A DNA stretch of 64,000 bases from Galerina marginata (Eukaryota; Basidiomycota; Agaricomycetes; Agaricales; Galerinaceae). The number at the start of each line of letters is the position of its first letter. The first letter of the stretch is position 1. Below the pieces are notes generated by a model. That model was not told where the DNA came from. It was given only the letters and a program-made list of their open reading frames with translations, and did no database searches. Below are positions 36,081 to 46,670 of this stretch, piece by piece. Both the position numbers and the translations under genes were made by a program. The stretch is from positions 2,914,001 through 2,978,000 of the forward strand of contig JAECYW010000004.1 in the NCBI GenBank assembly GCA_023014335.1. Reading direction: 5' to 3'.

Positions 36081-37348
36081 CCCCACGGCACTTGACGTAT
36101 AACCAGGACTTGCAGGACACCTGACGATCTAGAATAGCCAGGTGAACGCCGATCAACACGTCCTGGATCCAACATGAGAGTTACATGTTCCTGTAAACTC
36201 CCAAATTCCAGGGCCATCGTCCGCCTAGAAATTTTACCCCCCAGTGACCAGCCGCTTCTCGACGAGCATAATTGGCCAGAAACTGATTTTCCCTCTGTTA
36301 CAACTCGTTGTGAAGTTGGAGGTGTGTTGGATAGTTTGGAGCAAGATTACGAGTCCTATTTATAGGACTCGTTCTTTTATCGATCTGAACCCACCAAAAA
36401 TTTGGCAGGGTGTAACGCCTAACTTTCCGGCAGACGCCGAATGCTATTTTTAGTTTGCCCGCGGTTGTCGGTGTTCGTTCAACCATGCTGTGAGTCGTCG
36501 CCAGCCTGTCCTCCCCCGTCTCTCATTGTATGCCTCTCCATCGGAAGCCTCAGATTTGTTTGGTTAGTTGACTTTTACATTTCCTTTCTAAGTGCTTTAT
36601 CTGACCAAAATCCGTTAGGAACAAGCTTGTTTCAAGCACCACACCTTGGGATAAAGGTTGACGATGCCGTGCGCCCCTCCTCTTCAAGTTCCCTTGAGAT
36701 GTGGGCCGGTAGGGGGATACCTAGGGTGGAAAGTAGGGGTCAAAGAACGCGAGGGGAGGCCCTAGTAAAGAGAAACAAACAGGTCCGAGGTGAATCGAGT
36801 CATACGGCTCGATTTGCATCCCCTCATCTCCCATCCGCTTCCCAGCTAATCCAAACCGTGGACACAGACATGTTGCGGTGTACGGTCACCCCATGCGTGA
36901 CCTCTTATCCCGCGACCCATCATATATGCCGACGAAAAGCAAGGCAACCGTTCGTCCTTCTTTGGCAAGCCGTCGTGTAGACCTTATCAGCACGTAACCG
37001 ACCCCGCGACTTATCGCACATGCCGACAAAGACCTAAGCCAATGCTCGTCCTCATTTGGCTAACCATTCCCGTGTCTCCCCATCCTGTGTCAAGCTCGAC
37101 ACCCCCGCCTTTTGGCCTCTCAACAATGAGCTTGCCGTACAGCCTATGGACACATTCCATTTCTCGCGCACATTCCATGACTTAGACTCTAAAGTCAATT
37201 ACTGCCTTCGCTCACAACATTCGATAACGCAAGAAACGACTACACCCAGCTCCCTTGTGTTCAACCACTGTGTCCGACCCCTCAAGCTCCTCGTTCGTAG
37301 GACCCGAGTCAACATAATTGTCATCACTAACCCGTTCTGGCCTTACCG

Positions 37349-37370
37349 GAGGCGTTTTTGAAAACGCCTC
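37349..37370. repeat. Short perfect hairpin
   Basis: Two 10-bp arms, GAGGCGTTTT and AAAACGCCTC, separated by 2 bases. Isolated, with no gene end beside it; significance unknown. Confidence 0.6.
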
Positions 37371-39518
37371 TGCTAACAGCAGCTTCGCTTATTGTGCGCT
37401 CCCTCCCTCTGTCCCCAACTTGAATCTTTCATTTTAATATTAACCCTTCGACATAGATATGATACTTCAAAGAATTATTAGCAAAGATTTAGGCTACATT
37501 TTCTTATTTCTTTATTTTCTCTGTTTTAAATCTCGATATTCAGTTGATTTACTCTAATTAAAATACCAAATTTCATTCCATCGGATTGCCATCGGATCCA
37601 GCGTGTAAACATGGAAATTTATTATTGAAGGAAAGGTTTACATAAAAAGAGAAGGGCTCGTAAATGCCATGCAAAGCAATGGCTTACAAAGCTAGTAAAT
37701 CTGTCGACCTCCGAATTATCCACCCACAAAATGGTCCTCCTCTTACCAAAAATCCTTCGTCTTCATCGTCGTCTGTTAGTCCCGCCGTCAGCGGATGTCC
37801 GGGTGAAAGTTCTGAAGAATGAAAGACGTTTGTACCTGGCCGACCATGGGGCCATTTCTGCAGCTATGGGTTGACATGAAAGAGTGTCCGGTAACGGAAT
37901 GAAAAGACCATGTGAGTTTTGACTCTTCTCCTAATGTCTGGGGTAGTGGCTTGTTGGCGACTTTTTTGGAAGAGCGGGCAGGCACCTCCTCCTACAGCGC
38001 GTAAGGAAAAATAAAACACCATATGTTTGTCGCAGGGCAAGGCACGTAGAAGCAGGCATTGCCGAGGAGAAAGGCTTTCAAGGTGGAGACAATCACTGCG
38101 TTTTCTGCAAACAATGCACCCCCTAGATAATTAGGATAAGTCGCTTTTCCAAGATGTCCAGCTGTGAATACGTCAGTGTACACCAAATATCCTGTCGCCA
38201 GGATTTGTCGAATAAACGAGGGATAGATTTGTGGGAAACATGACAAATCCTAAATATCCATAGGTGGCTTTCTGGTGTGTCGCAATTTATCTTTACTCGA
38301 AATCATTCACCCATCTCACCATGTATTGTTTCGGCTCACTCGTTTATCTTATGCTTTCCAACCTGGACATCCTAGTTGTCCTATCTAGCCTAAATATCCA
38401 TGGCTCACCACATATTTAAAGGGAACCTTCTGTGTTTACTTTCAAGTCAAAGGTCAACTCTTCCTCCTAGACCAAGTCTGGCTTCGTGAGTGTCCATTTT
38501 ATTTCTTCTACGTTGTTCTTCAGCTTACTGAATAAAACAACGACATATGTTCCCACTGTGGCGACAAATTTACCACTAGAACACAATTGTGCTGCCGTCA
38601 CCCCGTCAACGACCCCCAGGCAGACCGCGAAGTTTTCGTTGGAGTTCGCTCAATACGGAACACCTTCAGGCCGGCATTTTGTGCAGTGCGTCATGAAAGA
38701 GGTACGTCTTAGTTCAATTGTAACTGCAGCTGTTCCGTATTGATTTTCTCCCTTCCTTTATTTTTGTCAGACCAACCGCACAACGCGCGTCCCAACAAAT
38801 GTCGAGCATCAGACAGCAAGCCCAACGCCGTCGCCTCAACATTTTGGCCACTCTCCATAGAAGGCTATTGTCGTAGCCAGTAATAGCTAGCTACATACAT
38901 AGAATAAAAAATACCAAATTTATGTTTTTTGCTGTCTCATGTGGATAATTAGGAAGCCCATTTTCAAGTTCTAACGACCTGGATATCCTGAATTTCCGGG
39001 CATGTGGACCTGAAGACATACCTGTGATCCTACCTATCTCATGTGGGATATCGTAGAAACAATACATGGCCACATGAGAATATTTAGAGTAGGAAGCCAT
39101 GGATAAGTAGGGATATGTGGGGCATCTCTGCCATGGACAAGTGGGGAGCGTGCAACAATGTCGAACATGTCAAGGGCTAGATACGTGAAATATCCATATC
39201 CCGGGATATCTTGGGAAAGTGCTATATCCAGGTCAATATCCTGGGGTAGATAGTTTTGAGGAAACGCAGTGAATGTCATGAAAACAGAGAACTGACGAAA
39301 GGTACTTCTTGCGATGCACCTAAGCGGCAAAAAGAAATCTTGGAAGCCGAAAAGAACAAGACGGTCATGTTCTTGTTCTTGCTCTTGTTCACAAGTATAT
39401 ATGTAGGGCCAGCAAAGATGTTTTTTTTGTTGATGGAAGTGCTGGTGGGCATTGGCGACAGACAGAGCCTATGATAGTAGTATACGGTCACGGTCAACCT
39501 ACCCTAGCTTAAGGTTTA

Positions 39519-39570
39519 CAGCGGTTTGCAAAAAGCTTGACAGTAACGGCCCGGGAAAGAAAGAAAAGAA
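39519..39570 (+). repeat. Left terminal inverted repeat of the MITE-like element
   Basis: 52 bp, starting CAGCGG and ending in a GAAAGAAAGAAAAGAA purine run; reverse complement of 39924-39975 without mismatch. Confidence 0.85.
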
Positions 39571-39923
39571 GATTAACCCTAGATTAGCACTTAGCCCTAA
39601 ATCGCCGCTCCTGCCCTTCCAAATGGAAAGAAAAAAAGGATATGGCTCTGGGAAGGTATCCTAAAAGCAAACGGAGGTCTATGCAACCATTTTGCCGCAC
39701 CAGAATTGTCAAATGTTGGGTGAATGGGTGGGAACTCAATTTAGGGTTACCTAGGGCTGCCCATGTATCTCATGGCCGCAAACCTATAGAAAATGTGCAA
39801 AGCAAGTCTGAAAAAGCTTATAGAATGATACATATGGCCTATCTAAGATATTCTACAAAATTTGGTGGTGTTCTACTAGCCAGAAGTATGAGAACCGGCC
39901 AAACCCTATGGCGGGGTTTCTTT

Positions 39924-39975
39924 TTCTTTTCTTTCTTTCCCGGGCCGTTACTGTCAAGCTTTTTGCAAACCGCTG
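39924..39975 (-). repeat. Right terminal inverted repeat of the MITE-like element
   Basis: 52 bp; starts with a TTCTTTTCTTTCTTTC run and ends AACCGCTG; reverse complement of the left repeat. Confidence 0.85.
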
Positions 39976-40125
39976 TAATTGACAAGAGAGTTTCCGTGGG
40001 AATACTGTCCAATTGCAGCACGCTTTGACCCCTCTCTATAGTGAACCTTCAGCGACCTTCGTCGATCGCGACTGGCTGGCCAACTCCCTTCTTTATACTC
40101 AGCTTCAGCGGGTCTTGGAAACGGA

Positions 40126-43100
40126 ATGTCTTCTCCAGCAACCGGGCCAGCTCTAGTAGAGCGTGCAGACATCCACAAATCATGCAAATCCATCGAAGCT
40201 CTGCTCAATATCTTGAATGATTATTGCGAAGCTGCTGGGGCGGTAGTCGCGCTGCAGAAGAAACTCGCGAAAGCGTTGCGGGAGACTGCGGGTCTTAAGG
40301 TGACGGGGGAGATAGCAGGTACGTCGCTGCAATGTTAAGTAACTGTTTCTGAGGGCTTCTCATGGACGCGTTTGGTTCGCTAGCGAATGCTATGCATGCT
40401 AGTGCAACCATATTTGAAACATTGTCTGATATAGATTCCAAGTTTTCTAAGGTTGCGGATAAGGAATACGATATTGTGAGCACTGAGGTCAAGAAGTGGT
40501 TCAAGAAGCTTGCTGTGAGTCCGTTCCCCCGTTATCTCCATCCGCAGTCACCCATGGCCTCTATTATCGTAGAAGGAGGAAAAGACTCATGATGAAAGAA
40601 TGGCCAATGCAAACGCTAAAATCAAGCAAGCAGGTAGGTCTTGTGCTTCTGTTCTTGATGACGTTGTTAAGAATTGATCACAGGGCAAGCTTTTGAGAAG
40701 AAATCCAAAAAGAAAGCGGTCGATGCTAGCGAAGAGCATGCCAAGTATATCAACCTTATCAGCACTTTAGGACCCGAAGTTTCGCAAGAGAAATAGTGAG
40801 CATCCAGTACACTTTTTTTGCCGATGGTTATTCAGAAGGACAATAGCAACCATACCCTCAACGTCACCCAAAGGCACACCACCACGACCTTCAGTGTAGC
40901 TGCGTGCCTTTCTCGACTGGCAGATACTGAATGGCAAAAGTCCTGTGAATGCATTCGCCGCTTCTCGCCTACAATTGGTCCCCTTGGCCAATGGAAAGCC
41001 CTTTGCGAAGGAGGATGGACAGGTCAAATCCCACCTGATTTGCCTGACCTCGACGCATCAAACGGCCAGCCAACTCCCCAAACCGAAAACGAGCTAATAG
41101 GTCTGAAACCGATCGAAGAAGAGGTCCGACAGCCTCCTCGGCCCCAAGCAACGACCCCCCGGCTTACACCGGAACCTGGCGAACGGCTCGAACAACCTCG
41201 CGCTCAAGTTCCTCCACCGGGCTACTCGACGGGACCTCCCTCAGCCGCGGAAAGCTCAAATGATTTATCCAGAGATCAAATATCAGCTCGCAATTCCCCC
41301 ACTCTCACAAGACAACATCCTCCTCCTACTGCGACCGTTGGTCCCTCGGAGGTTGCTCCTGCAGTAACACCTTCTACTAACCTTGAACCCCCAAAACCTG
41401 GCTTCGTGGATGCTAATACGGGTTCTGTTCGTTCTTTGTCTGCTTTCCCAACACCGCCAACTCACTTTCCCTTACCTCCACCTCGACAACCACAGAGTCA
41501 GCAATCATCTTACTTCCAATCGAATTCGTCATCTTCGAATCTCGATTTTTCATCTACCCGTCAACTTGCTGAATCTCCCATATCTGATAACAACGACCAC
41601 CCCGGCGGCAGTGACCTTGAAATCTCATCCTCCAGACCCGCTGTTCAGAACTTCCGTGATGCTCCACCTGCTGCTGCAGTGCCATCTCCGCCATCCCCAG
41701 AGCTGAGATACAGAGAAAGACAAAGAATGCCCGAGGAACAGCCAAGTCCCTCTGCACCGGAGATAAGACGACCAACTCCAGTACGAGCGCAGACATCTCT
41801 TCCCCCGGAATCAACGTACCAAAATAGCCCTGAGGTAGGCCGCCGCGAGGCGCGACATGGGCCATCTTCGTCTATCGATACCAAACCACTAAACACGAAG
41901 GCCTATGGCCGAGAAGACTACGACCCAGTTAGTCGGGAATTTGGCGCATTCAACCGCAATACAGAGGTCTCTCCGAAATCCAGAATGGTTGAAACTTCAA
42001 AGTATCCCCGCGCTCTTGAAAGAATGGACACTGGGACGAGCAGCGGGAGTATTGTTGCGGCCATGCGTGATCGGTATTCTAGTAACGTGCGTTGATTTCC
42101 TCGTTCTACCCTATTCATCATCTAACACCCTCATGTTCTTAATAGCCTGGATCAACATCGCCCCCACCACGAGATTTGCCCCGGTTACCTTTGAGTGTTA
42201 ATGATTTAGCAACACGGTACCAGCCTTCAGACACACCACTTTCTCCCAGAGCGCGAGCAATCTCGCCCCCTGTCGCGCGTCAACAGTCGCTGCCTCTTCT
42301 TGAAACTGCTGCACGTCAAGCACAAGAGTCGTATCTTGACCGGATACCTAATCCAGATGAAGATAACCGACGACGGCAGAGATACGACGAGTTAGGTTTG
42401 GTCGAGCAGGAAGCCAGGGAGAAGGATTTGAGAGAACGCGAACGAGAGTTGGAAATGCTCGGTAGGGAATTAGAGAGGGATCGGGTTAGATTGCACACTC
42501 TGCGTGAGGATGAAAGAAGTGGTGAGCAGGAAGAATATCGTGAAGGCAGTACTCAGCCTGGACAATTTGGACTGCGACCTCGAGAGCGTCGCACTTCATT
42601 ACGACATCAGTTACAGCGCCCATTATCGCAAATGGACCTAGACGAAGGCGGCGACCGTTCGACAAGGGTTCCTGGAGGGTCTCCATCTGCGATTTCCAAT
42701 CTCCCACCTCGCCAGCCGCAGTACTCATATAATGCAGGACATCTTGTTCCGCCATCGACACCAGGGATCAATACCCCTCAACCTCTTCATTCACCGAAAC
42801 CCGGTCAACATTCGCTACCCCCATCTCCTCAAAGCCCGGCCGAAGCCCAATACGAATCTCGTATCCGTGAAAGATACGCAGCAGACAACGCCTCAAACTC
42901 GAATACCAACAGCACCAGCGGCTCTACCCACGCGGCATATTGCGGCTGCGAAACTTGTTCTGTCAACAAGTACAAGAACCCAGGAACATCATCAAATGCA
43001 GAAAAACCACTGCAATCGAAATACCAGCAAGCACCCGCCGACGCCATCAAAGCTCAGAATCTGCGTTCGGAGAAGCCTTCCAAGGGTGGTTGGATACGCC

Positions 43101-43432
43101 GCCTGAGTATGCCCGTGGGGAATGCTTTCAGCTCTGATTCGAAGCGGCAACAAAGCAACAATAGTATCAGTAGTACAAACAATTACGGTCTAGGCAGCGG
43201 TGTTGGAAGTACACCTGCCAGCGGAAGCCGAGGGCTCTTTTCGTTGGACGGAAAGCGGAACTCTAGCACAACGGCGCTGATGTCTCCGGTTGCTAGTAAC
43301 GGCGATCGTGGATTGACTGTACAAGAAGATGGCCGACTTCGACAGGGCGGAGGGATGGGAAGGAGAAGTTTTGAAGCCAGTGGGAGCAGTAATCGCAGTA
43401 TGACGAACCTTGGGGTAACAGGCAGGCGTTGA
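40126..43432 (+). CDS. IMD/BAR-like cortical protein with long disordered Pro/Ser-rich tail
   Basis: Six exons (40126-40318, 40384-40514, 40573-40633, 40684-40795, 40847-42086, 42146-43432) join in frame to 1007 residues. The first 260 or so residues are alpha-helical, starting with SCKSIEALLNILNDYCEAAG and running through DIDSKFSKVADKEYD, KKLAKEEKTHDERMANANA and AFEKKSKKKAVD; this fits an IMD/BAR fold that binds curved membrane. A long Pro/Ser/Gln-rich stretch follows, then a coiled coil at about QEAREKDLRERERELEMLGR, a small Cys cluster (AYCGCETC) and a basic GGWIRRLSMP segment. Basidiomycete proteins with this layout are annotated as IMD-domain proteins and probably link membrane and actin. 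Cell location and partners are inferred, not shown. Confidence 0.82.
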
Positions 43433-43714
43433 TACCCTTCTTGAAATGACCAGTAATGATCTTTATATCACTTATACCTATTTTCTTATGGGCATGGACG
43501 ATAACGCCGGAGTAATGTATTGCTTTGCTACATATGTATTTCAAGTTATATTGCCTTCCATCTATGCTCATGTATTTCAGTATATTATAGTTTCGAGTCA
43601 CTTCATTATATTATACAAAGAATCCTGCCACCACCGAGAATGGTCGAAGATCTGCACTTATTTGCTTCGTGGTGTTTACAATGCTAGATTTCTCGTCCAG
43701 TATCTACCAGATGA

Positions 43715-46555
43715 TTATGACGCATTCAGAGCTTCTTGTAACTGGGTCTTCAACGTCTTCAAAACGTCCACAGCAGCTTTAATCTCAGCCTCTAACTCTG
43801 GAGTCTTCGGAGTCTTGCCCTTCATTTCTCTAATAGCCTGGCCCTGCTCCGCAACCTTTGCTTCAAGTGCCAGCGCTTCCGGAGACTTGGGTTTATTTGC
43901 CGGTGGTGCTGCGTCTTCCGTCTTCCCCGACTTTTTCTTCGATTTTCCAGGGGCAGCCTTCAATGGATCGGGGGTAGCAGCCGCCGCCGGAGTCTGCACA
44001 CCGTCAGTGCCCCCGAATTTAATCCGCCACACTTCTGCCATGTTTTCCTCGATTTTTTTGAACAGGTGCTCTGGAGTGCCGATAGTGTGTCCGGCGAGGA
44101 TATCATTTGAAAAGGCCTCAGGGACGGCACGAGGAGGAGCGCTGAGCTGAGCGAGGATGGAATCGGAAGTGGCGGGCATGAAGGGGTGGATGAGGACAGA
44201 GAGGGTGTAGATGAGGTTGATGGCGCGTGAAATGACCTGGGCACAGCGTTTAGGATTGGATGCGATCAAGGCTTTGTTGAGTCCAGAGGATTGTAGGTAG
44301 TTGTTTCCGCGCATGGATATGAGCATGACGGTTTGGAGCCCAAGCCGGATTTTAACAGCGTCCATGGCTTCGATGTATTCTTTCAGCAAGCCGTTGACAC
44401 TCGTGATGAATTCGGAGTCGATGGAATCGTTAGGAGAATATGGTCCAGGGGCATCTTCGCTGTTCGGTATCACTGAGTCGTATTGCGAGGACACAAATTT
44501 GAGAGCTCGGTTGACGAAATTTCCAAAGCTTTGGATGGGTCAATAATAGCTGATAAAAAAAGAAAGAAAGATCGTACTTATTTAGTAAAACATTGTTGTT
44601 GGCGGCGATCTAATTGTGAGGGTCACAGCATAAGTGAAAATCCTTGAAAATAAATCATTCTTCTCCTTACACATTCTGACCACGAAAACATCGCATCGGC
44701 AGTTTCTGGCCGCGTAGAAAGCAAGTAATACCGCCAAACAGACGCAGGAATACCGGTATCTTTGGCAGCTGGTCCGAATACTCCTCTATTCTTGCTCTTT
44801 GAGAATTTGCCCCCCTCGTAATTCAGATATTCTGGAGGGATGATCAGAGATGAGGGTCATCCTTGCATGAAAATGACGACGGACCTGTCGTTGAAAGATG
44901 GTGAAGTTTAGTCCAATCCCGACCGTCGCCAATCTGGACCGATGGACAATAGACTGTATGGAAGTACACATTATCTTTGCCCATGAATTGGTATAGATCC
45001 ACGTTTTTGGGGTTGAACCACCATTGCTTCCACTCGGCTGTGTAGTTGGCAGTAATGCTGGGGTATCCGATAGGTGCGTCAAACTGATCCAAGGCGTGCG
45101 TTCAGTGGCTACTTTTCATGAAATCGGGTTGCATCACTTACCCAGACGTCTAGTATAAGTTACCAAACTTTAAGTCAAAGGAAAAAATCTATGATGAATC
45201 ATACTCACAAAGTACCTTTCCTTTCATTCCAAGGGTATCTTCGCCTTCAATAGGGACAGGGACACCCCATTTCAAGTCCCGAGTCAACGGCGTAGGCATG
45301 AGACCCTTTTTCATACGAGCGTCGATGATTTCTCCGTCAGCATTAATCACGGCGTTTGGCGACCATCTTCCGGCTTTCCATGAATGTTTGATCCATTCCT
45401 CCGTCCGTGGTTGAATCTCGTTGAGTTTCAAGTACATGTGGGCGGACGTACGCGTGGTGACCTTGTGCGTTTTATCGACAAGACAGCGAGGTTTGATCAG
45501 TTCAATGGCATCGAGAGTGCGACTGCATCCATCGCACTGATCACCCCGGGCGTCTTCGTACCCGCAGTGTGGGCATATACCTTCCACGAAACGATCGGCC
45601 AGGAACCTGAAAGGTAGTCAGTGTGCGTCTGAGCAAAAGTGGTAAAAGAAGTACTTCGGACATCCCTCGCAATAGGTCTGTTCTTTTTCTTGCTTTTCCA
45701 GCAAATTGTTTTTTCCAAGGTTGAGGTATATTTCTTGAGAAATCCTACGAATTTGTATAACATCAGATCGTAAACACGAGTTCAGGAAATTCATACTCGC
45801 TCTGAATGCAATGGAGTAGAGGTACGACCGAAGTGATCGAACCTAAAGCTCGTGTGATCAGACCCCGATCATAAAATGAATGAGATACCATACCCAATGT
45901 CAAACCACTGGTAGGTTTCTTTGTGAAGGACATAATACTTGTCACAAAGCTCTCTAGGAGTGATTCCTTCCTTCAGCGCTTGTGTTTCTGTGGCGGTCCC
46001 GTATTCATCTGTGCCACAGATATATAACGTGCGCCTATTCCGGGTCCCTGTAAATGTGTTGAAAAGCATATCGTCCGGATGCACGAGCACGACTTACGGT
46101 TATACCTAAAACCAAGAAGTTAAAGAACGCTCCCCGGGGAAATCTATGCTACGTACCGACTAAAAACGTCGGCACTGAGCGTACTTCCGATGATGTTCCC
46201 TATACTTTCGTCAGGAGGAAGCAGTCTTGAAAATTGGAAAGTTTTACCAAGATGGGGTACATTGTTGCAATATGGCAAGGCAGACGTAATCAAAATATTT
46301 TTCTCTCCTTCCTTCGGTAATCTGTGAGTATCGGTGAGCTATCTGAACTGGTAGAAAGATGCATTGAAAAATAACGCACGGGGCGGCCTGTCCGGGTGGT
46401 GGTATTACGCGCAAAACACCCTCATCGGTTCTAATTTTTTGGGCCATAGAGAAAGTTCGATATAAAAACCGAGAGGATGTAGTTGGATTTATAGAACGAA
46501 GAATGGTCGAGTCAGAAGCTGACAATCGATGAAGACGGAAATGGACGAAACTCAT
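43715..46555 (-). CDS. MES1: Methionyl-tRNA synthetase with C-terminal WHEP domain
   Basis: Multi-exon minus-strand gene. It attaches methionine to tRNA-Met. The Rossmann catalytic domain has the HIGH-type motif in [20 protein letters not shown], then [20 protein letters not shown], a Cys-rich zinc knuckle (YCEGCPKYF... [18 protein letters not shown]), the [12 protein letters not shown] segment and the KMSKS-type motif in [14 protein letters not shown]. The anticodon-binding helices follow, then a WHEP domain at the end ([20 protein letters not shown]) that probably helps bind tRNA. The first start (46555) adds 36 Arg/Ser-rich residues before a second in-frame start at 46447 ([10 protein letters not shown]). 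The longer form looks like a mitochondrial presequence and the shorter one like the cytosolic enzyme. Its promoter is shared with the OPT gene. Confidence 0.93.
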
Positions 46556-46670
46556 TTAGCTTCGACCAAACAAAAGGTCATTCTACAAACAACGCGCCTC
46601 ATTATTATTAGCCGACCATTACCACGACCTCGACACAACTCGATGGCCTGTTGACATCTTGACTGTGACC
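46556..46670. promoter_or_regulatory. Compact bidirectional promoter (MetRS / OPT)
   Basis: Only 115 bp separate the upstream MetRS start (minus) from the OPT start (plus), so core promoters and leaders of both genes lie in it or overlap the coding ends. No clear TATA box is seen. Confidence 0.6.

Larger units (their letters stand above)
35970..39518. other. Gene-poor stretch upstream of the Hint gene
   Basis: Apart from the Hint-gene promoter I see no convincing gene. From about 38.2 to 39.25 kb there are recurring words such as CTAAATATCCAT, GGATATC and CACATGAGA in both orientations, which suggests decayed repeat DNA. A possible two-exon fragment at 38486-38860 has no recognisable domain. 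Confidence 0.45.
39519..39975. mobile_element. MITE-like element with perfect 52-bp terminal inverted repeats
   Basis: The 457-bp element begins CAGCGGTTTGCAAAAAGCTT and ends with the exact reverse complement; the two 52-bp ends match at every base. It is flanked by TA on both sides (39517-39518 and 39976-39977), as expected for a Tc1/mariner-type target duplication. The interior holds no transposase frame, so it would move only with help from another copy. Perfect arms suggest recent insertion or folding constraint. Class is inferred from the TA flank and CAG ends. Confidence 0.72.

Noticed and set aside
37349..37370. Hairpin as a transcription terminator
   Set aside because: Rho-independent terminators are bacterial; the host is a fungus and no gene ends here.
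37788..38246. Two minus-strand frames that could be spliced together
   Set aside because: No clear donor/acceptor pair with matching phase and no recognisable family.
38486..38860. Possible two-exon small gene (ends PSPQHFGHSP)
   Set aside because: Splice sites fit, but the product matches nothing known and lies in repeat-like DNA.
43446..44150. Plus-strand 234-codon frame
   Set aside because: It runs antisense to the last MetRS exon, which encodes the anticodon-binding helices and WHEP domain.
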